Source of the DNA: Manis javanica
Lineage: Eukaryota; Chordata; Mammalia; Pholidota; Manidae
Direction of reading: 5' to 3'
Length of the DNA stretch: 64,000 bases
Assembly: GCF_040802235.1 (NCBI RefSeq)
Contig: NC_133170.1
Span: 9,625,001-9,689,000, forward strand
The position numbers were made by a program, and so were the translations under genes. Numbering within the stretch: the first letter of the stretch is position 1; each line of letters begins with the position of its first letter. Of this stretch, positions 1 through 11,060 are shown in pieces. The notes below the pieces were generated by a model. That model did no database searches, had not been told where the DNA came from, and worked only from the letters and a program-made list of their open reading frames with translations.

Positions 1-860
1 GTTCAAAGCACACCACTTGGTAGGCCTCTCCAGGTTTTGCTTGCAGAATATTCTACACTGAGGTACACTGCTTCAATCCATTTATAAGATGACATGGAAG
101 GTTCTAGCTTTGGGCTGAAAGAGAGGGCGCTGCAACAGGTCCAGTTTTCAGGAAAAGCAGACATGCTTCTTGAGACATACAACCCAGCAGATGTCGATGT
201 CATGGTAGCAGGGGTACTGGGGGAAGAAAAGATGCCAGGTGATTTCTTTGGCAAGTCCCAATAGGAGGACTGCCGTGCAGACCTCTGGTTTTCAAAGCAA
301 TGCTGTGTTGTTTGCTGCAGAGAACTATGTATTACTGAAAACACAATTCGTGGCAGGCCACTGGGCCATGATAAAGTCTGAGCGCCTCACCATGGGACAT
401 TAGGTGACCCTGTGGCCATAACTGCTCATCATGAACTGGATGCTCTCAAATCCCAAAGTGACAAGGGTAGGCGGGCCCAGGAGCAATCTACTGTAAGAGA
501 GAAACAGTGCCCTGGGGTCTGTGTTTGAGCAGAGGCAGAAAGCAGAAATAAGCTGCATGAAAGATGACCCGGGACGCCCCTGGCGCCCTGACTGGCATTT
601 CCTCCTCAGTTCACACATATGGCCTCATGGTGGTTTTCCTGTGACCAGCTAACAGAGGAAGAAAAACTCAAGCTTTCACAGATGGATTAGCTTGGGGAAG
701 TTTGGAGGGTTGATAAGGGATTGCTGTCCATAGCATTCAGCGGTGACCTTGAGAGAGTGGTGAAGACAAATCCTCTCAAAGGGCAGACTACTTTTTTAAT
801 CATTAAATTGTCTTTGTATATACTTACATATTGATTGTTGAACATAATTTAAATGTATTA
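1..860. other. Unassigned sequence at the left edge
   Basis: GC-richer than what follows (1-650). It has open frames on both strands, including 113 codons on the minus strand (344-3) and a shorter plus-strand frame containing ETYNPADVDVMVAGVLGEE. None matches a family I know. It may be an edge of a retrocopy or exon outside the window. From 650 to 860 nothing is recognised. Confidence 0.3.
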
Positions 861-903
861 CCTCTACCCACAGGATTTACGCAGGGCATAAAAAAAAATA
901 TTG

Positions 904-983
904 GTCTTGGTGATGGGGGGTATCTAGTAAACATAATGTTCCTCATGTAATTGTAGATTAATGATAACAAAAAAAAAAAGAAC
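904..983 (+). mobile_element. L1 3'-end stub, same lineage as the 4.5 kb L1
   Basis: About 65 bp of L1 3' UTR (containing 'catgtaattgtagattaatg') followed by an A-run near 969-981. The same motif is present in reverse at about 2382-2405 and forward at about 52192-52212. It is extremely short, with no clear target duplication. Confidence 0.75.
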
Positions 984-1684
984 ATTTAAACTTGAAAAAA
1001 AAATTGGTATTCCCTGGAGTTAAATTGATCAATAATAATAATTAAGGATTTAGCTATTACTACAGGCTCCCAGCCAATCCAAAAGTAGAGTGTTGCCATG
1101 AAATCTTTCGTAAACCAAAATAATGTAAAGCTAAGAAGCAATTGCTATTAATTTATATTGAACATTTTTTAACACTCTCAGGCCAAAAAAAGAACCTCTC
1201 TTAGTTCTTTCTGGTATTTTAGGACACACCTTGCTAATGGATGCACAAAATAAATCGAGATGCAGCACAGATGCTCACACAGGTCAAAGCTCTGGAGGCT
1301 TGCTGCTGGGCTGCTTCTGTTAACTGCTCGCTGCAGCACAAACGCTCAACACTATTTTTGCTTTTCACCCTTTTTTTTATAAAAGCAAAAGTCCTCTTCA
1401 GGTGTCTTGGGGTTAGTGAAAACAGACACTGATTCAGGTCTTTCATAAAAGCAAAGTAGTGTAAGGCAAATTTTCAAAAAGCAGGGGATACCTGTGTGAA
1501 TGCTGCTAGAAGAGGGAATAGAAAGGGAAAACTTCCAAGACCATACGGAGAATATACACAGGAAGTCACAGGCTTTGGGGAATTCTATTAGTATGGTCTC
1601 AACGATGGGAGATTTGGTACACCTCAGCAGAAGAACAAGGCAAACTGAAATAGCTGAAGGACAACAGGTTTCAGACCCAGACAA

Positions 1685-1800
1685 ATGTGCCTCTGAGTCA
1701 AGGCTTTGCCACTTGCTAAGTGTATGACTTTGGAAAAGTTATTTAATCTCTCTGAACCTGTTTCCTTCTTTGTGAAACAAAGTTGATGATACTTTAACTA
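1685..1800 (+). repeat. MIR SINE
   Basis: Contains the MIR core: 'gctttgccacttgctaagtg' and 'ctctctgaacctgtttcctt'. A MIR-like tail ('gtaaagcacctagtcacta') follows at 1975-2058, perhaps the displaced 3' end of the same element. Confidence 0.75.
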
Positions 1801-1974
1801 GATTGTAACTAGGTTCCTGCCAAGTACAGTTGTGCAGCCCACAAACTGCACAAAACTCCTAGTGTCCCAAGGAGGTAAGCAGCAGCTGACATCCCGCCTG
1901 GGCTCAGATCGCTGAGTAGCACCTACCACGCAAAGGTCACCTATTTCTATTTTGCACATGGCACCCATAAAGTA

Positions 1975-2058
1975 CCTTGGGCCTGCGTATTTTCAGAATT
2001 TAAATGAGATCACATATGTAAAGCACCTAGTCACTAGTAATAAATGGTAACTGTTATT
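1975..2058 (+). repeat. MIR 3' tail
   Basis: 'aaatgagatcacatatgtaa' and 'agcacctagtcac' match the MIR 3' end. Confidence 0.6.
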
Positions 2059-2184
2059 ACATTCTGTTGTCTCCAAGTCCCTCAATTAATGAAGCCTAAA
2101 CTAAAACTAGAACCCAAGCCCTGTAAGATAAAGATGGTCACAAAAGGAAGGACCCATTTCTGACAGAATCTGCTTCCCGCAGTA

Positions 2185-2285
2185 GTTTCTATGAGGGCTA
2201 GAACGTGTCTTACCTCTGGATGTTCCTGGCACTTAGTACCACTTAATAAATATCTGAATGACTGATTGAATGAATGAATGAAAGG
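2185..2285 (+). repeat. L2 3' end
   Basis: 'gttcctggcacttagtacca' followed by 'cttaataaatatctgaatg' and GAATGAATGAATGA is the characteristic L2 terminus. It lies just upstream of the L1 insertion site. Confidence 0.7.
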
Positions 2286-2345
2286 ATAATTTTACTTTTC
2301 TTCTTTTTCTTTTTGAAAAGAGCAATAAAAATATCTTTAGAAATA

Positions 2346-2360
2346 TCTGCTTGGAGCACT
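2346..2360 (+). repeat. Target-site duplication of the 4.5 kb L1, left copy
   Basis: TCTGCTTGGAGCACT followed by T-run, repeated at 6831-6845 where TTTT again follows. The perfect match is 15 bases, up to 19 if the shared T bases are counted. Confidence 0.85.
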
Positions 2361-5300
2361 TTTTTTTTTATTAGTTTTATTTTGGTATCATTAATCTACA
2401 ATTACATGAAGGACATTATGTTTACTAGGCTCCCCCCTTCACCAAGTCCCCCCCACATACTGGTTCACAATCACTGTCCATCAACATAGTATGACGCTGT
2501 AAAATCACTACTTGTCTTCTCTGTGTTGCACAGCCCTCCCCGTGCCCCCCCCCACTATACATGTTAATCGTAAGGCCCCCTTTCTTTTCTCCCTGCCCTT
2601 ATCCCTCCCTTCCCACCCATCCTCCCCAGTCCCTTTCCCTTTGGTAACTGTTAGTCCATTCTTGGGTTCTGTAATTCTGCTGCTGTTTTGTTCCTTCAGT
2701 TTTCTTTTGTTCTTATACTCCACATATGAGTGAAATCATTTGGTACTTGTCTTTCTCTGCCTGGCTTATTTCACTGAGCATAATACCCTCTAGCTCCATC
2801 CATGTTGTTGCAAATGGTAGGATTTCTTTTCTTCTGATGTCTGAATAATATTCCATTGTGTATATGTACCACATCTTCTTTATCCATTCATCTACTGATG
2901 GACACTTAGGTTGCTTCCATTTCTTGGCTATTGTAAATAAACATAGGGGTGCATCTGTCTTTTTCAAACTGGAGTGCTGCATCCTTAGGGTAAATTCCCA
3001 AGAGTGGAATTCCTGGGTCAAATGGTATTTCTATTTTGAGCATTTTGAGGAACCTCCATACTGCTTTCCACAATGGTTGAACTAATTTACATTCCCACCA
3101 GCAGTGTAGGAGGGTTCCCCTTTCTCCACAACCTCGCCAACATTTGTTGTTGTTTGTCTTTTGGATGGTAGCCATCCTTACTGGTGTGAGGTGATATCTC
3201 ATTGTGGTTTTAATTTGCATTTCTCTGATAACTAGCAATGTGGAGCATCTTTTCATGTGTCTGTTGGCCATCTGAATTTCTTCTTTGGAGAACTGTCTGT
3301 TCAGCTCCTCTGCCCATTTTTTAATTGGATTATTTGCTTTTTGTTTGTTGAGGTGCGTGAGCTCTTTATATATTTTGGATGTCAAGCCTTTATCGGATCT
3401 GTCATTTACGAATATATTCTCCCATACTGTAGGGTACCTTTTTGTTCTATTGATGGTGTCCTTTGCTGTACAGAAGCTTTTCAGCTTGATATAGTCCCAT
3501 TTGTTCATTTTTGCTTTTGTTTTCCTTGCCCGGGGAGATATATTCATGAAGAAATCACTCATGTTTATGTCCAAGAGATTTTTGCCTATGTTTTTTACTA
3601 AGAGTTTCATGTTTCATGACTTACATTCAGGTCTTTGATCCATTTTGAATTTACTTTTGTGTATGGGGTTAGACAGTGATCAGTTTCATTCTCTTACATG
3701 TAGCTGTCCAGTTCTGCCAGCACCATCTGTTGAAGAGACTGTCATTTTCCCATTGTATGTCCATGGCTCCTTTATCGAATATTAACTGACCATATATGTT
3801 TGGGTTAATGTTTGGAGTCTCTATTCTGTTCCACTGGTCTGTGGCTCTGTTCTTGTGCCAGTACCAAATTGTCTTGATTACTATGGCTTTGTAGTAGAGC
3901 TTGAAGTTGGGGCATGAGATCCCCGCCACTTTATTCTTCTTTCTCAGGATTGCTTTGGCTATTCGGGGTCTTTGGTGTTTCCATATGAATTTTTGAACTA
4001 TTTGTTCCAGTTCGTTGAAGAATGTTGTTGGTAATTTGATAGGGATTGCATCAAATCGGTATATTGCTTTGGGCAGGATGGCCATTTTGACGATATTAAT
4101 TCTTCCTAGTCAAGAGCATGGGATGAGTTTCCATTTGTTAGTGTCCTCTAATTTCTCTTAAGAGTCTCTTATAGTTTTCAGGGTATAGGTCTTTCACTTC
4201 TTTGGTTAGGTTTATTCCTAGGTATTTTATTCTTTTTGATGCAATTGTGAATGGAATTGTTTTCCTGATTTCTCTTTCTATTGATTCATTGTTAGTGTAT
4301 AGGAAAGCCACAGATTTCTGTGTGTTAATTTTGTATCCTGCAACTTTGCTCTATTCCGATATCAGTTCTAGTAGTTTTGGAGTGGAGTCTTTAGGGTTTT
4401 TTATGTACAATATCATATCATCTGCAAATAGTGACAGTTTAACTTCTTCTTTACCAATCTGGATTCCTTGTATTTCTTTGTTTTGTCTAATTGCTGTGGC
4501 TAGGACCTCCAGAACTATGTTAAATAACAGTGGGGAGAGTGGGCATCCCTGTCTTGTTCCCGATCTCAGAGGAAAAGCTTTCAGCCTCTCGCTGTTCAGT
4601 ATCATGTTGGCTGTGGGTTTATCATATATGGCCTTTATTATGTTGAGGTACTTGCCCTCTATTCCCATTTTGCTGAGAGTTTTTATCATGAATGGATGTT
4701 GAATTTTGTCTAACGCTTTTTCAGCATCTATGGAGATGATCATGTGTTTTTTTTGTCTTTCTTTTTGTTGATGTGGTGGATGATGTTGATGGATTTTCGA
4801 ATGTTGTACCATCCTTGCATCCCTAGGATGAATCCCACTTGGTCATGGTGTATGATTCTTTTGATATATTTTTGAATTTGGTTTGCTAATATTTTGTTGA
4901 GTATTTTTGCATCTATGTTCATCGGGGATATTGGTCTGTAATTTTCTTTTTTGGTGGGGTCTGTGCCTGGTTTTGGTATTAGGGTGATGTTGGCTTCATA
5001 GAATGAGTTTGGGAGTATTCCCTCCTCTTCTATTTTTTGGAAAACTTTAAGGAGAACGGGTATTATATCTTCTCTGTATGTCTGATAAAATTCCAAGGTA
5101 AATCCATCTGGCCTGGGTGTTTTTTTCTTGGGTAGTTTTTTCATTACTGCTTCAATTTCTTTGCTGGTAATTGGTTTGTTTAGATTTTGTGTTTCTTCCT
5201 TGGTCAGTTTTGGAAGGTTGTATTTTTCTAGGAAGTTGTCCATTTCTTCTAGGTTTTCCAGCTTCTAAGCAAATAGGTTTTCATAGTAGTCTCTAATAAT

Positions 5301-6830
5301 TCTTTGTATTTCTGTTGGGTCAGTCTTTCTATTTCTGATTCTGTTGATGTGTGTTGATTCTCTTTTTCTCTTAATAAGTCTGGCTAGAGGCTCATCTCTT
5401 TTGTTTATTTTCTCAAAGAACCAGCTCTTGGTTTCATTGATTTTTGCTATTGTTTTATTCTTCTCAATTTTGTTTATTTCTTCTCTGATCTTTATTATGT
5501 CCCTCCTTCTGCTGACTTTAGGCCTCATTTGTTCCTCTTTTTCCAATTTTGATAATTTTGACATTAGACTATTCATTTGGGTTTGTTCTTCCTTCTTTAA
5601 ATATGCCTGGATTGCTATATACTTTCCTCTTAAGACTGCTTTTGCTGCATCCCACAGAAGTTGGGGCTTTATGTTGTTGTTGTCATTTGTTTCCATATAT
5701 TGCTTGATCTCTATTTTAATTTGATTATTGATCCATTGATTATTTAGGAGCATGTTGTTAAGCCTCCATGTGTTCGTTGGACTTTTTGCTTTCTTTGTAC
5801 AATTTAGTTGTAGTTTTATACCTTTGTGGTATGAAAAGTTGGTTGGTAGGATTTCAAGTTTTTCGAATTTACTGAGGTTCTTTTTGTGGCCTAGGATGTG
5901 GTCTATTCTGGAGAATGTTCCATGTGCACTTGAGAAAAAGGTGTATCCCGTTGCTTTTGGGTGTAGAGTTCTATAGATGTCTATTAGGTCCATCTGTTCT
6001 AGTGTGTTGTTCAGTGCCTCTGTGTCTTTACTTATTTTCTGTCTGGTGGATCTGTCCTTTGGAGTGAATGGTGTGTTGAAGTCTCCTAAAATGAATGCAT
6101 TGCAGTCTATTTCCTCCTTTAATTGTTAGTATTTGTTTCACATATGCTTGTGCTCCTGTGTATAAATATATATTTATAATGGTTATATCCTCTTGTTGGA
6201 CTGAGCCCTTTATCATTATGTAATGTCCTTCTTTATCTCTTGTTACTTTCTTCGTTTTGAAGTCTATTTTGTCTGATACTAGTACTGCAACACCTGCTTT
6301 TTTCTCCCTATTGTTTGCATGAAATATCTTTTCCCATCCCTTGACTTTTAGTCTGTGCATGTCTTTGGGTTTGAGGTGAGTCTCTTGTAAGTAGCATATA
6401 GATGGGTCTTGTTTTTTTATCCATTCAGTGACTTTATGTCTTTTGATTGGTGCATTCAGTCCATTTACATTTAGGGTGATTACCAATAGGTATGTACTTA
6501 TTGCCATTTCAGGCTTTAGATTCGTGGTTACCAAAGGTTCCAGATTACTTTCCTTACTATCTAAGAGTCTAACTTAACTCACTTAGTATGCTGTTACAAA
6601 CACAATCTAAAGGTTCTTTTCTATTTCTCCTCCTTTTTCTTCCTCCTTCATTCTTTATATATTAGGTATCAAATTCTGTACTTTTTGTCTATCCCTTGAT
6701 TGACTTTGGGGATAGTCAATTTAATTTTGCATTTGCCTCGCAATCAGCTGTTCCACCCTCCCTACCATGATTTTACTACCTCTGGTGACAGCTATCCACC
6801 CCTAGGAACACTTCCATCTATAGCAGTCCC
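2361..6830 (-). mobile_element. L1 retrotransposon, 5'-truncated, with broken ORF2
   Basis: A single minus-strand L1 of about 4.5 kb. From its 5' end come about 300 bp of inter-ORF sequence (6535-6830), the ORF2 endonuclease start (AISTYLLVITLNVNGLNAPI, near 6534-6450, with YLQETHL), the reverse transcriptase region with the FADD catalytic motif (about 4418-4429), and a cysteine-rich C-terminal end ([18 protein letters not shown], about 3120-3180). ORF2 ends near 2713, followed by a 3' UTR and a poly(A) tail seen as T at 2361-2369. The open segments 6534-6028, 5993-5265, 5243-4740, 4812-4351, 4085-3669 and 3610-2906 lie in different frames, so ORF2 has several frameshifts and stops. ORF1 and the 5' UTR are missing. 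A target-site duplication flanks the element. It is inactive, but younger than the other long L1 segments here. Confidence 0.93.
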
Positions 6831-6849
6831 TCTGCTTGGAGCACTTTTT
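6831..6849 (+). repeat. Target-site duplication of the 4.5 kb L1, right copy
   Basis: TCTGCTTGGAGCACTTTTT, matching the left copy at 2346. On the minus strand it begins with A bases, as expected for L1 endonuclease cleavage at a T/A-rich site. It fixes the 5' truncation point of the L1 at about 6830. Confidence 0.85.
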
Positions 6850-8515
6850 GAGTATCTTCCCATTGTTGGTTTCAGTTCACCAGTTCTCAGATGTTTTCTA
6901 TCAGTTTTGAGGACACTTAGAGAATAAATCTAGATTGATGTTCACAAAACATCATTTTAAATTTTGAGTGAGAATCCTCAAAGCGTCAAACCAAACAAAT
7001 GACAACCTCACAGATCCTCCAAGCTTGTCTTTGTCAAGCTGTGTCCTCTGGCCTGGTGGAAGTGAAACTAAAGCAAATAAATGGTGTCAGTCTCATTATC
7101 TAATTTCTCAATTGACTCTTTACACTACACTGAATTAGCAGAATGGGTCTGGTACCGTACATTCAGCTTGCTGAACTGTATATGGCTGGTGAGGGCAGCT
7201 GTTAGAACAGGGCCTGGAGAGAGAAGTTTCTGTGCTAGAAGAACCTCTTCTGAGCCATGCAGACTCCTCCCCCTTCTCAACTGTGCAATGGAGAATCAAA
7301 CATCACTGTTAGCATCACAGTTATGTTATAGAACAGTCTTCCTGGGTGATAAAGTAGGGATGTGGTGAGGTATGGAAATCAACGTTTCCCCTAAGCAAAA
7401 CTTTCAATGGAATCCAACAAAACAATGTTTTCCGTTCAGCAAATTTAATTTTCCTGTAATTGGCCCTGATTTAGTATAAGTGATCTGAGCTAGCTCTAAA
7501 AATATTTTACCATGTGATAAAATAAGATATGCCTTATTCCTGTTGCTCATTTATTCTGTTTGTGCTTCTTCGATCCACTGCCTGGTTGAATTCCTCTCCT
7601 CCCCTTGGTTCATCACTGACTGGGCTTATGAGCTTGTCAGAATTAAATTTTTTATATGTTGTGCTGACAATTTTAAACAACATCAAGAATCCAGGACCTT
7701 TAAGTATAGTAGCAACGAGCTGTAGCAAACTTCCACGTAGAAGGGCAGCCTCCGTCAGGATCTGAAGGGGCCTCTGTTCTTCCCAGAACAGCTGAGCTCT
7801 CTTGCTGACACTGCCTCCCATGCGACCCCAGAGACTTCTGCGAGCTCTGTTCTTTGGGCATTTCTTTAGTTGCTCCTAACATGTTTCATTGTCAGTGGGC
7901 AGGTCTTCTGCTGGTTTTAGTTTTGAGATTGCTTTTAGAATAGATGACTTTTAAATTAACCTGTATATTTACTAACTTTGATGGAAAACAAGCAATATTA
8001 TGTTGTCACTTCTCTATAAGCACATGATTTCTTGGAAATCATTATATCAAAGCCCAGATAGGAAACTTCTTGGGCATTTAAGAGTGTACATCTCTATAAA
8101 TGCACTTTAAAAATCACTTCTCATCAAATAAATTATATTAACTAGGTTTACATCACAGTGAAATGGTGAAAGGAAGGAGAAAAATTACATTCCACCTTAA
8201 CAACTATGTTTTGGAAAGCCACATTATAAAATCGCAAAAGATTTTAAGACAGGGTAATAAAGATTTCTTCTGGTACAATTTTTCCCTTTTTGGTCCTAAA
8301 AAAATAATTGACGCTTTGCATTCTGTTCCTGAACTAAGAAGTTCTAGGTTCCTTTAATTTCAAAAAGACTGAGCAAGCTCACTCCATTCCCAGATCCTTC
8401 CCAATGCCCACCAAATTCTAAGATATTCCCATGCTGCCTAATTAACATCTCAAACCTTTCTCAGATAACCCAGAAAACAAGAGATGGAGGCTTTATAAGG
8501 GAAAGGCTGAGTACA
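6850..8515. other. Gene-free flank after the L1
   Basis: No gene or clear repeat was recognised apart from the open frame at 7534-7881. 6960-7380 is moderately GC-rich unique sequence. Confidence 0.5.
7534..7881 (-). other. Unexplained open frame of about 115 codons
   Basis: The minus strand is open from just after a TAG near 7875 to a TAA after EEFNQAVDRRSTNRINEQQE. It includes RMGGSVSKRAQLFWEEQRPL and a hydrophobic stretch (LLRGSLLQLVATILKGPGFL). I recognise no protein family. The first ATG gives 95 residues. There is no CpG island, no visible splice context and no neighbouring gene. It may be a decayed retrocopy, part of a non-coding RNA, or chance. Confidence 0.2.
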
Positions 8516-8519
8516 GACC

Positions 8520-8725
8520 CTGACGCCAGACTGGCTTTGCCACTTACTACCTGTGTAACATTGAACCAGTCGCTTAAGATCTCTGGACCTCATTTTCTCA
8601 TCTGTGAAATGGGGATAGCATGTCTCATAGAGTTATTAGGAGGACTAAATGAGCTCATCTTTCTAAAGTGCTTTGAAAAGTGCTTGTAGGTAGTAAGTCC
8701 GATGTGAGTGCTGTTAAATGTAATT
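8520..8725 (+). repeat. MIR SINE (well preserved)
   Basis: 'tggctttgccacttactacc', 'cctcattttctcatctgtga', 'aatggggatagcatgtctca' and 'aggactaaatgagctcat' give a nearly full-length MIR. Confidence 0.85.
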
Positions 8726-10880
8726 TTATCTGACAATGTCTAATTCTGGCTTATTTTTTCTCTCTAAAGTTAGAAGTATTTTTATCTCATAAATCCAGTA
8801 GAAGAAACTGTAATTTTAAATGTCTTTTATATAAATGACATATCTAATAAGTATCTTCATCACAGATTATAAACAAACTAGGTGCCCAACAATAAACAAA
8901 TTGTTAAAATATTAAGGTAATATTTAATTTTTAATTTAATATAAATTTTCAGTATGTGTTTTAAGTAGAAAAAAAGCAGGTTACACAAAAATAATATGTA
9001 TTATTATTTCATTTTTTTATTAAAACAATATGTATTATATAAGAAAACAAAAGAAAAGTCTGAGTAGATAGACATCAAAATGTCCACAACCGTTTTTTTG
9101 GGTGATGAAATGCTGGATGGATGGATGGTTTTTATTTTTATTTTTAAAAAATATGGATCTTTCAAATTATCTCCCAGAATATTCATTACTTATGAATAAA
9201 TGGAAATTAAAAACTAGTAAAAATGAAGCATTATAGTTATGGGAATTTATTTTTTTCTCCCTGGGAATCTCTAAAGAAAACAGAGAAATACCTTGAATTC
9301 CTCTAATTAAACACCATCATAACTTCTGTAAACCTCAAATTTAGTAAGGTGTTTTTTTCCTTTCTAGATATCCTAAGACACTGGAAGGTATTTTAAGCAA
9401 TCTTGCTTTTATTAGCTTGGATATTTTAATCATTTGTTCTCACTTTTATCTCACATTACTTGTAAATAATTAGTTTAATATTGGTTTATTTTATATAACC
9501 AAACTTTTAAAACAACTCATTACACTAAATTTGAGAAGTGAAGTAGAACATTCTGTGAATAAAATAATTTTTATTAACTTTCTTCAGCCTAGAAAATAAC
9601 AGAAATGAAAAATTTTAAGGTATTATTTATGAGACAAGATAGATGACTACTTAGATACATTTCTAAGAGTTAGAGAGAAAAGTTAAACATACCATCTTAC
9701 CAGTATTATCATTAGGGAGATTTTACGGATCACTTCTGATTTTGCCCTTCTTCAAGTATGACTTTTAAAGTGTTTAACAGATTCTTAAGTAAAATCCTTG
9801 TGAAAAAGCCAGCTTTCTCCTTTTTTTTAAAAACCACAAAAGGGTTTATCTTTCCTCTCCTACCAAGAACTATAAACCTAAAGGCAACAGTGAATCAGTA
9901 CCTTGAGGAACTGATAAATCAATACATTTAAAATTCAAAGGAAGTCCGTTTACTTTTGTTCTTCCGCAGAACTCAGTCCCCACTTTCTATGTCTCATTGA
10001 ATCAGCTGTTAATCCACTGTTCATACTTCTTTTAAACCAACAGAGGTATTTATTGCAGCCTAACTCTGGGCGACCATCCTCTCCAGCTATCTTACTTCTT
10101 TTGTCCCTAAGAGGAATTCCCCACTAGATTGCTGAAAACTTCCCACCTTGCTTCTCTTAATATGTTCTCAGATTTGAGGGGAAAAAGAGTTCTGAAAAGA
10201 AGATGACCCAGTTTTCCACAGTGAATACAAGTTTTCTTTACTCACAGCAGAAATCCTACATATTTTTTTCAAAGCTGTAAGACAGTGGGAGAGGGGATTT
10301 TTTTTTTCTTACTTAGAAGTATTGAATAAAAGATGTCAAAAATCTTACTTAGAATATCTTCCAACCAAGAATCAGTAGAGAAAGGCCAGAAAACTCAAAA
10401 AAGACTTTTAAAAATAATAATAAAGCAAAGTCTGTTTCTCTTGTAACCTAATTTCTCTATTTACTGAAAGGTTTAGGGTGGCTTCCTATTCCAAGTCCTA
10501 CAATATAAAGATATTTTATCAACCAGTGATACTAAGTTAAGAAAGTATTTTGCTCAAGAAAACAGGTAGCTCTATTATGCCATATAAAGAAAGAATGGTA
10601 TTTTAGAAAAATACTCAGATCTATGGCTCAGAATGGGAAGTATTACATTCCATCAATCTATATAAGGAATTTACTAGATTTTTCTGGAAACTGAGAGTTC
10701 TTCATATTCTTTCTGATATACTGTTACCCCTAAATTTCTTGGTTCTTTATTTCCTTTTGCTAAATCTACAAGAAATATTTTAAAGGTATTCTCTTACAGT
10801 GCCTAAAAATTAACTACAATATTTTCTTCTACTTGCCCCCAGGAATCTATTCTAATTATTTACATTTAAATTTTTTCATT
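8726..10880. other. AT-rich gene-free sequence
   Basis: Long AT-rich stretch with no ORF over 60 codons except by chance. 8880-9190 has faint similarity to old L1/L2-like intron repeats; otherwise nothing is seen. Confidence 0.5.
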
Positions 10881-11060
10881 AATACATTTATTTATTTATT
10901 CAACAAGCATTATTGACTGCCTGCTACATTTCAGTCACTGGATTAAGTTCTGAGGATACTATGGGGAGCACAGACCCTGCATTATAGAGCTGATAGTTAA
11001 ATGGGGCTTTCAGATGTTAATCATACACTCAGATTAATGGAGGTATAATTATGAATTGAG
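10880..11060 (+). repeat. Ancient interspersed repeat
   Basis: 'ttattcaacaagcattattg' and 'ggattaagttctgaggatac' match the same old repeat type as 49560-50145. Subfamily not assigned. Confidence 0.45.

Noticed and set aside
2713-6534. Several long minus-strand open frames as host genes
   Set aside because: They are consecutive pieces of one L1 ORF2 in different frames, bounded by a target-site duplication.
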